Shown: positions 1-4,282 of the stretch, in pieces
How positions within the stretch are numbered: the stretch's first letter is position 1
Layout of the letters: the number at the start of each line of letters is the position of its first letter
DNA from: UBA1550 sp049294435
Lineage (GTDB): Bacteria; Patescibacteriota; Minisyncoccia; Phycocordibacterales; UBA1550
Reading direction: 5' to 3'
DNA: 12,872 bases
Assembly: GCA_049294435.1 (NCBI GenBank)
Contig: JBAQCU010000035.1
Span: 1-12,872 of the forward strand
Notes under the pieces: model-generated
What the model saw: the letters and a program-made list of their open reading frames with translations, nothing else
Told to the model about the DNA's origin: nothing
The model's database searches: none
Translations under genes and position numbers: made by a program

Positions 1-1
1 T

Positions 2-157
2 ATGAATACTCCAAGAGTCATTCTGCTGAATGAGAAGCGAATTCCAAGTATTAAGGCCGAGCCACGTGTCCACGACACGGCTCTGGTGACCCGTCAGCTG
101 ATTCGCCTGCGGTCTCTGCCACAGGGGCCTATATTGTCGCTCTTTGCTGTGGAATAA
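2..157 (+). CDS. Possible 51-codon ORF or 3' end of a gene entering from the left
   Basis: An open plus-strand frame runs from the ATG at position 2 to the TAA at 155-157 and encodes 51 residues (beginning MNTPRVILLNEKRIPSIKAE). The frame may continue left of the window, so this could be the end of a longer gene. It is rich in Arg and Leu, with no motif or membrane segment that I recognise. Its last 64 bases overlap, tail to tail, the end of the minus-strand ORF 94-348, so at most one of the two is likely to be right in the overlap. No ribosome binding site can be judged because the upstream sequence is missing. Confidence 0.28.
   Translation: MNTPRVILLNEKRIPSIKAEPRVHDTALVTRQLIRLRSLPQGPILSLFAVE
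59..83. repeat. Short inverted repeat just past the minus-strand ORF 94-348
   Basis: The arms GAGCC..GTGTC and GACAC..GGCTC pair as 5+5 bp around a CAC loop, with a two-base bulge (AC) on one side. The hairpin starts 10 nt after the stop codon of the minus-strand ORF 94-348, where a terminator would sit, but no T tract follows on the minus strand. It also lies inside the possible plus-strand ORF 2-157. It is a weak terminator candidate at best. Confidence 0.35.
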
Positions 158-348
158 CAACGCGGTACGCAGTCCCACGTTACAGCAGTAACATACGAGC
201 CGAGTGGAAACGGCGTTTTTACAAATTCTGGAGGACCGATTCGCACTTTTTGAATACGCGAGCCGACGCGTCCACTTTCAATAATAGTGCCGTTAAAATG
301 AGGCGCTTCTGTAAACCATTTACGAACAACGCGTGTAAGGTTTGCCAT
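94..348 (-). CDS. Hypothetical 84-aa protein
   Basis: I do not recognise this 84-residue protein. The N-terminal part is basic and soluble-looking. The C-terminal third carries three cysteines (in WDCVPRCYS and GPCGRD) and ends in an Arg-rich tail. It starts at ATG 346-348, three bases after the TAA of the membrane-protein gene 352-645, so the two are probably co-transcribed and may be translationally coupled. There is no Shine-Dalgarno sequence before its ATG. Codon use in the first 60 codons looks normal, but the last 20 codons overlap the plus-strand ORF 2-157 and are less certain. The cysteines could suggest a metal site or disulfides, but with only three there is no standard motif. Confidence 0.45.
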   Translation of the reverse strand: MANLTRVVRKWFTEAPHFNGTIIESGRVGSRIQKVRIGPPEFVKTPFPLGSYVTAVTWDCVPRCYSTAKSDNIGPCGRDRRRIS

Positions 349-351
349 AAT

Positions 352-645
352 TTAGAAAAAAACAAAGAAGACCGAGCTAAAGAGAGCGAGAAGAAAGTGA
401 ACCAATAAAATCCCAAAGCAGAGCCAGCCAAACCAGTGATGAAATGGAGTAAGTGGAATCTGAAATTTTGTAAAAATATTGTAGTTGTATTGCTTTGTGA
501 GCGCAGTAATGATGAGCAGTAAAAAAAGAACCCACCAACCATGCCGGTCCACCACACTAGCCCATGTCCCATAAGTATTGTTATTGATTGCATGGTCACA
601 ATGATAGACGTCTATAGAATATCGTTCTAACAAGTATTTTATCAC
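352..645 (-). CDS. Small membrane protein with two predicted helices
   Basis: The frame encodes up to 97 residues and ends at TAA 352-354. Two hydrophobic segments are clear: WWVLFLLLIITAL at about 36-48, and a long C-terminal one from about 69 to the end (starting WFGWLCFGILLVHFLLALF). The loop between them is aromatic, with several Tyr, Phe and His. I do not recognise a family. The start is uncertain: the first possible codon is GTG at 643-645, which overlaps the -10 hexamer of the best promoter for this strand, and no ATG lies further in. A TTG at codon 5 or a later GTG is possible. An alternative minus-strand frame, 219-599, covers the same DNA; I prefer this one for its helix layout and its fit with the gene after it. 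Confidence 0.5.
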   Translation of the reverse strand: MIKYLLERYSIDVYHCDHAINNNTYGTWASVVDRHGWWVLFLLLIITALTKQYNYNIFTKFQIPLTPFHHWFGWLCFGILLVHFLLALFSSVFFVFF

Positions 646-665
646 TCTTTCTATTAACTTGTAAA
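636..665 (-). promoter_or_regulatory. Predicted promoter for the minus-strand pair 352-645 and 94-348
   Basis: Read on the minus strand, TTTACA (660-665), an 18-nt spacer and TAAAAT (636-641) match the sigma-70 consensus at 5 of 6 positions each, with an extended TGA before the -10. The -10 lies just inside the GTG at 643-645, so transcription should begin near 628-630, inside the longest reading frame. Either the real start codon is further in, or another promoter is used. Confidence 0.45.
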
Positions 666-678
666 TGATTGTTGTTAT

Positions 679-706
679 TTGCCGGTCATTGTGATAGTTT
701 TAGGAT
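679..706 (+). promoter_or_regulatory. Weak predicted promoter for the 35-aa gene
   Basis: TTGCCG (679-684), a 16-nt spacer and TAGGAT (701-706) give 4/6 matches in each box. A competing -10 (GATAGT or TAGTTT, with TG in front) lies a few bases upstream, so the exact boxes are uncertain. Transcription from here would leave a leader of about 30 nt before the start codon at 742. Confidence 0.3.
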
Positions 707-741
707 AGAAGATTCGACAAACCAAAAAAGGAGTATATCAA

Positions 742-849
742 ATGTTCAAGAAGATCTGCTCTGCAATATGGACAGCGATTCAATGTCTGGACACCGCAAG
801 CTTCATGGAATTCCAGGACAAGATGGACCGTGACAAAAAACCAACGTAG
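742..849 (+). CDS. 35-aa orphan small protein with Shine-Dalgarno and terminator
   Basis: ATG 742-744 to TAG 847-849 encodes 35 residues. The first half, MFKKICSAIWTAIQCLD, could form an amphipathic helix with Cys6 and Cys15. The second half is highly charged (KMDRDKKPT at the end). I recognise no family. The case for a real gene is its surroundings: AAAAAAGGAG (725-734 region) seven bases before the ATG is one of the best ribosome binding sites in the window, a promoter-like stretch lies upstream, and a strong hairpin terminator starts eight bases after the stop. A minus-strand ORF at 700-900 covers the same bases but begins inside the terminator, so I reject it. The product could be a small membrane-associated or regulatory peptide, but that is a guess. 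Confidence 0.6.
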   Translation: MFKKICSAIWTAIQCLDTASFMEFQDKMDRDKKPT

Positions 850-856
850 TAAAAGA

Positions 857-891
857 AAATGCCCACACCGTGATTCACGGAGTGGGCATTT
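857..891. terminator. Bidirectional intrinsic terminator
   Basis: AAATGCCCAC pairs with GTGGGCATTT over 10 bp. After one A-A mismatch there are 5 more pairs (CCGTG/CACGG) and an ATT loop. Plus-strand transcripts end in GGGCATTTGTTAT and minus-strand transcripts in GGGCATTTTCTTTT, so the minus direction has the better U tract. It sits between the converging genes 742-849 and 904-1131 and probably serves both. Confidence 0.85.
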
Positions 892-903
892 GTTATACAA
901 ATG

Positions 904-1131
904 CTAATCTTGCTGGCGAGGATTTTGGAAGGCCTCATTTTTTTCAGCGTCAGCTATCTGCTCTTTAGTGAACTCAAACTTCATTGGCCCGTTGTTCCTT
1001 TTTGCTTTTATTTCTGCCATGCGAGTGAGTGACGCTCGTATACTCGCCGGTAAACGAGAAAAATCTTTTTCAGCAATTTTCTCCTCATCTGGAAGGCCTT
1101 TTACATTTAGCGGTATGTTTTCTTGTCCCAT
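904..1131 (-). CDS. Hypothetical 75-aa charged protein
   Basis: This 75-residue soluble protein starts at ATG 1129-1131 and ends at TAG 904-906. It is very rich in Glu, Lys, Ala and Arg, with no cysteines and no membrane segment. Two helices look likely, at about 14-45 and 53-68, separated by an Asn-Gly-Pro turn. I recognise no family. AAAGGA lies seven bases before the ATG, and a strong extended -10 promoter precedes it, so expression is well supported. The gene is monocistronic, lying between its own promoter and the terminator at 857-891. The charged helical composition would suit a small protein- or nucleic-acid-binding factor, but nothing specific is visible. Confidence 0.7.
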   Translation of the reverse strand: MGQENIPLNVKGLPDEEKIAEKDFSRLPASIRASLTRMAEIKAKRNNGPMKFEFTKEQIADAEKNEAFQNPRQQD

Positions 1132-1163
1132 GATTGTTCCTTTGTGCTAATTAACTGACTTTT

Positions 1164-1193
1164 ATTGTACCACCTTGTATGCTATTTCGTCAA
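1164..1193 (-). promoter_or_regulatory. Strong predicted promoter for the 75-aa gene
   Basis: On the minus strand, TTGACG (1188-1193), an 18-nt spacer and TACAAT (1164-1169) give 5/6 matches in both boxes, plus an extended TGG before the -10. Transcription should begin near 1157, leaving a leader of about 25 nt that contains AAAGGA. Confidence 0.7.
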
Positions 1194-1198
1194 ATTTT

Positions 1199-1239
1199 TT
1201 GCACATGGTGTTTGATGTGTTAAGATAAGTAGATAAAAT
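1199..1239 (+). promoter_or_regulatory. Predicted promoter region for parB
   Basis: TTGCAC (1199-1204), a 16-nt spacer and TAAGAT (1221-1226) with an extended TGT form one candidate. A second -10, TAAAAT (1234-1239), would put the start near 1246, only about 9 nt before ATG 1256. Either way the leader is short and has no Shine-Dalgarno sequence. The promoter diverges from the one at 1164-1193, and the two -35 regions nearly touch. Confidence 0.4.
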
Positions 1240-1255
1240 AATTCTTTTTACTCTT

Positions 1256-2263
1256 ATGCCCATCGGAATGCCAAACCAAATGTATCAAAATTCAATCTTC
1301 TGGATTGAAATTGAAAAAATAAAACCAAACCCTTTTCAGCCAAGAAAGGAATTTGATGAGTTTAAACTACGCGACCTTGCAGACTCTATCAAGCAGTACG
1401 GCATCCTCCAGCCACTTGTAGTTACACGTAGAGAGATAGAGAAGCCCGAAGGTGGACTTGCAGTAGAGTACGAGCTCATTGCGGGAGAGCGACGTTTACG
1501 CGCGTCAAAAATAGCAGGACTACAGCAAGTCCCTGTACTCATTCGCATTGGTGAAGAAGGAAAAGAAGAGGAAGATAGGGTGAAGCTTGAGCTTGCTATC
1601 ATTGAGAACCTTCAACGTGAGGACTTGAATCCTGTGGATCGCGCAAAAGCATTTCAGCGATTGGCTGATGATTTTGGTTTTAAGCATATACAGATTGCAA
1701 TGAAGGTAGGCAAGAGTCGTGAATATGTTTCCAACACACTTCGACTACTTGCGCTTCCAGAGGAGATGCTCACCGCGCTAGCAGAAAGAAAAATCACCGA
1801 GGGTCACACTCGCCCACTTTTAATGCTTTGCGACCGCAAGGAGGAGCAACTCACTCTCTACAAAGAAATTATTTTCAAGAAGCTAAACGTCCGCGAGTCA
1901 GAGCGTATTGCAAGACGCATTGCAGTAGAAAAAGTGCGAAAGATTAGTCTTATTGATCCAGAAGTTGCAGAGTTTGAGGCAGAGTTAACAGAGGTGCTTG
2001 GAACTCGCGTGCAAATTGAGAAAAGGGATGTTGGAGGAAAGATTGTTATTGATTTCTTTTCAAATGATGATGTGCGAGCTTTTATGAAGCGTCTGCATGC
2101 GGAGCTAAAAGCAGGAGAAACTGTGCCCGACGTGCCGTTGGGGGAGACTCCTGCAGAAGCAGCACAGCCAGCAGAAGCAGGTGACCTCGCAGAAGGCGGG
2201 GAAGATGTGATGGAAAAGGATCCAGATGAAGACCTCTACAACGTAAAGAATTTCTCTTTGTAG
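1256..2263 (+). CDS. parB: ParB/Spo0J-family chromosome partitioning protein
   Basis: ParB-family proteins bind parS sites and act as CTP-dependent DNA clamps in chromosome segregation. This one has 335 residues. The N-terminal CTP-binding domain shows NPFQPRKEF (25-33), GILQPLVV (49-56), GERRLRAS (78-85) and ENLQREDLNP (117-126), which match the conserved CTPase boxes. A helix-turn-helix for DNA binding follows at about 144-167 (IQIAMKVGKSREYVSNTLRL). After the C-terminal dimer region, residues 285-327 form an Ala/Glu/Pro-rich acidic tail that is likely disordered. The start may be ATG 1256, or the in-frame ATGs at 1268 or 1280; none has a Shine-Dalgarno sequence, and the conserved fold begins after residue 10. 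No parA and no parS-like 16-mer are visible nearby. Confidence 0.93.
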   Translation: MPIGMPNQMYQNSIFWIEIEKIKPNPFQPRKEFDEFKLRDLADSIKQYGILQPLVVTRREIEKPEGGLAVEYELIAGERRLRASKIAGLQQVPVLIRIGEEGKEEEDRVKLELAIIENLQREDLNPVDRAKAFQRLADDFGFKHIQIAMKVGKSREYVSNTLRLLALPEEMLTALAERKITEGHTRPLLMLCDRKEEQLTLYKEIIFKKLNVRESERIARRIAVEKVRKISLIDPEVAEFEAELTEVLGTRVQIEKRDVGGKIVIDFFSNDDVRAFMKRLHAELKAGETVPDVPLGETPAEAAQPAEAGDLAEGGEDVMEKDPDEDLYNVKNFSL

Positions 2264-2275
2264 GTAGAAAAAAGG

Positions 2276-2333
2276 AAAAAACTAAATTAAGAATAAGGTA
2301 GCGACCGCTACCTTATTCTTAATTTAGTTTTTT
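2276..2333. terminator. Bidirectional terminator with a perfect 28-bp stem
   Basis: Positions 2276-2303 and 2306-2333 are perfect inverted repeats (AAAAAACTAAATTAAG... against its complement) around a two-base centre. The A-rich and T-rich ends give a U tract in both directions, so it can end parB (+) and rel (-). Its right end touches the last stop codon of rel (TAA at 2333-2335). Confidence 0.9.
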
Positions 2334-3829
2334 TACTTCTTCCCGAAAAACTTTTGGGCGAGCGCGCCAATTGCGCTCGTTTTGTCTAAATAGTTGCGAA
2401 TATGACGTTTTGCCATTGTGGTCTTTGTATAATCAAGCCATTTTCTTTTTGGACTGGCACTTTCTTTTGTTTCTATTTCAACAATATCCCCGTTCTTTAG
2501 TTTAGTATCCAAGGAAGCAAGTTTATTGTTTATTTTTGCGCTAGAAACATGATTGCCTATGTTTGAATGAATAACATATGCAAAATCGATTGGGCATGAA
2601 TCTTCCGGAAGATCTATCACGTCTCCTTTTGGTGTGTACACGAAAACTCGGTCTTTAAAGAAATCCATATTAAGGTGTTCTAAAAATTCATCGGATGTTG
2701 CGACTGTCTTTTGCCATTTTGCGAGTTCCTTTACCCATGCCATATTTTTGTCCAAGTCTCCATTTGAACCGCCTTTTTCCTTGTATGATAGGTGAGAAGC
2801 GATACCATACTGCGCCTCTTCGTGCATTTCCTCCGTGCGAATTTGTATTTCAATTATACCTCCATCGCCACGAAAAATAGTGGTGTGAAGAGATCTATAC
2901 CCGTTTGATTTTTCGCTTGCAATGTAATCCTTTATTCGTCCTGGAACTGGTATCCAGTGTTTGTGAATTATGCCGAGTGTACGGTAGCAATCCTCTACAG
3001 TTTTTACAATAACGCGTACAGCTAGTATATCGTACACTTTATCAGGATTCATCTCTTTACGTTTTAGTTTTTTCCAAAGGCTAAAAAGGTTTTTTACACG
3101 GTAGCCTACACGCGCATTCTTTATGCCATTTGCAACAAGCTCTTTCTGGATTGAATGATGCATCTTTTCTGCGTATTTTTCATCGGCGATTCTTTTTGTT
3201 TTTATTACCGCAGTAACTTTTTCATATTCATCTGGAAAAGCATACGGGAAAGCAGAATCCTCAAAAATTGCCTTCCATTTTCCCATACCAAATCTGTCTG
3301 CAAGTCGCGCGTGTATTTCTAGTGTCTCTAGCGCAATGCGTTTTCTCTTCTCTTCCGGTACATATTCTAGTGTTTGAATATTGTGTAGACGGTCGGCGAG
3401 CTTGATTAGAAGGACGCGTATGTCGTGCGACATGGCAATAAAAAATTTTCTTAAGCTTTCAACATGCCGTTCTACACCATGGTACTTCAGTTTGCCAAGC
3501 TTTGTGGTACCCTCGACGAGTGTCAAAATTTCCTCTCCGAATTCTTCCTCAATAATTTTTGGCGAAATTCCAGCATCCTCTACAGTGTCATGAAGAATTC
3601 CAGCAGCAACAGTAGCTGCATCAACATTAATAGACGCAAGATAACTTCCCACGTTAGCGAGGTGGCAAAAGTATGGCTCTCCAGAATAACGTTTTTGTTC
3701 TTTGTGGGCTTCTTTTGCAAATTCGTATGCTTTCTTTATTAGCGTTGCATCCTCCTTGCTATGTTTTTTAAGGAGTTCAATTATTTCATCTGCTGTTGGG
3801 CAGTCTTCGTAGCTTTTAGGAGTAAACAT
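2333..3829 (-). CDS. relA/spoT family: Rel/SpoT-family (p)ppGpp synthetase/hydrolase, short form
   Basis: Makes and probably degrades the alarmone (p)ppGpp. I place the start at ATG 3827-3829, giving 498 residues. The HD hydrolase domain keeps H56, HDTVED (80-85) and KLADRLHN (143-150), so hydrolysis looks intact. The synthetase domain shows YDILAVRV (266-273), RIKDYIASEKSNGYRSLH (298-315) and IEIQIRTEEMH (326-336). The RxKD form is the one seen in bifunctional enzymes. The usual PK in the synthetase motif is EK here. A TGS domain covers about 393-455. The protein then stops, without the helical, zinc-finger and ACT domains of full-length (about 730-aa) enzymes. The 52 residues upstream in the same frame run back through the promoter and a terminator and are not coding. 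Confidence 0.92.
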   Translation of the reverse strand: MFTPKSYEDCPTADEIIELLKKHSKEDATLIKKAYEFAKEAHKEQKRYSGEPYFCHLANVGSYLASINVDAATVAAGILHDTVEDAGISPKIIEEEFGEEILTLVEGTTKLGKLKYHGVERHVESLRKFFIAMSHDIRVLLIKLADRLHNIQTLEYVPEEKRKRIALETLEIHARLADRFGMGKWKAIFEDSAFPYAFPDEYEKVTAVIKTKRIADEKYAEKMHHSIQKELVANGIKNARVGYRVKNLFSLWKKLKRKEMNPDKVYDILAVRVIVKTVEDCYRTLGIIHKHWIPVPGRIKDYIASEKSNGYRSLHTTIFRGDGGIIEIQIRTEEMHEEAQYGIASHLSYKEKGGSNGDLDKNMAWVKELAKWQKTVATSDEFLEHLNMDFFKDRVFVYTPKGDVIDLPEDSCPIDFAYVIHSNIGNHVSSAKINNKLASLDTKLKNGDIVEIETKESASPKRKWLDYTKTTMAKRHIRNYLDKTSAIGALAQKFFGKK

Positions 3830-3835
3830 ATTTTT

Positions 3836-3864
3836 ATAGTAGGCGAAGATAGAGGAAAAAGCAA
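3836..3864 (-). promoter_or_regulatory. Predicted rel promoter giving a leaderless mRNA
   Basis: On the minus strand, TTGCTT (3859-3864), a 17-nt spacer and TACTAT (3836-3841) precede ATG 3829 by only 6 nt. The transcript should therefore start at or next to the A of the ATG. There is no Shine-Dalgarno sequence. The -35 hexamer lies in the T tract of the terminator at 3866-3896. Confidence 0.5.
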
Positions 3865-3865
3865 A

Positions 3866-3896
3866 CACCGCATACAAACTTCGTTTGTATGCGGTG
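3866..3896 (-). terminator. Intrinsic terminator of the 105-aa gene
   Basis: A perfect 14-bp inverted repeat (CACCGCATACAAAC and its complement) closes a three-base loop. On the minus strand it is followed by TTTGCTTTTT. It lies 10 bases after the stop of the gene 3907-4224 and directly abuts the rel promoter. Confidence 0.9.
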
Positions 3897-3906
3897 GAAT
3901 TTTGGA

Positions 3907-4224
3907 TCAATAGTAGCCCCAAATTTGGTAAAACATGCTTGGCTGAACAGAATATGTGCTCTTTACGTTTACTCCATCCTCGCAAAGAACCATTCCTTTT
4001 TTCACCCTATAGTCGCTTTCGCATTCGCTTTGAGCTCCTATGTTGCCCTTATTGGCGCGCTCGCAAAGTTCAGTTAGTTTTCTGTATTCCTTTAGCAACT
4101 CTGGATTTGTGGTCCAAATCATGTAAAGTAGGTAGCCTGCAAATACAACACATACTAGCGCTAAAAAAAGAAGAATCTCGACAAGAGATATGGCAAGTAG
4201 CCGTGTAGCCAGTTCCTTAATCAT
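3907..4224 (-). CDS. Hypothetical 105-aa membrane-anchored protein
   Basis: An N-terminal membrane helix (about residues 10-36, containing LVEILLFLALVCVVFAGYLL) follows a short basic start. The remaining 70 residues are probably outside the membrane and contain three cysteines (C54, C68, C81) with several charged and aromatic residues; it ends in QIWGYY. There is no lipobox and no clear signal-peptidase site, so a signal anchor is likelier than secretion. I recognise no family. Start ATG 4222-4224 has the strongest Shine-Dalgarno in the window (GGAGG, five bases away). It lies 58 bases after topA, has its own promoter-like boxes and a perfect terminator, so it is an independent unit. An odd number of extracytoplasmic cysteines could mean one disulfide plus a free thiol or an intermolecular bond. 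Confidence 0.72.
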   Translation of the reverse strand: MIKELATRLLAISLVEILLFLALVCVVFAGYLLYMIWTTNPELLKEYRKLTELCERANKGNIGAQSECESDYRVKKGMVLCEDGVNVKSTYSVQPSMFYQIWGYY

Positions 4225-4255
4225 ATAAACCTCCGTAAGTAATGTCTGTTGAAAG

Positions 4256-4282
4256 ACTATACCTATTGGGCCCAGGAGTCAA
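4256..4282 (-). promoter_or_regulatory. Predicted promoter for the 105-aa gene
   Basis: On the minus strand, TTGACT (4277-4282, next to the topA stop codon), a short 15-nt spacer and TATAGT (4256-4261) give 5/6 matches in both boxes. The spacer contains the palindrome TGGGCCCA (4267-4274), which could be an operator or chance. Transcription would begin near 4249, leaving a leader of about 25 nt with GGAGG at 4230-4234. Confidence 0.5.

Noticed and set aside
58..70. CACGTG-containing palindrome as a parS site
   Set aside because: It lacks the GTTTCAC/GTGAAAC flanks of a parS 16-mer.
219..599. 126-aa minus-strand ORF with hydrophobic stretches
   Set aside because: It overlaps the frames 352-645 and 94-348, which fit together as a tandem pair; its hydrophobic parts mirror those of 352-645. 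It remains a weak alternative.
700..900. 66-aa minus-strand ORF
   Set aside because: It starts inside the terminator hairpin 857-891 and lies antisense to the 35-aa gene that has a strong ribosome binding site.
3830..3985. 52-residue N-terminal extension of the Rel protein
   Set aside because: It reads through the perfect terminator 3866-3896, the rel promoter and the end of the 105-aa gene; conserved Rel sequence begins only after ATG 3829.
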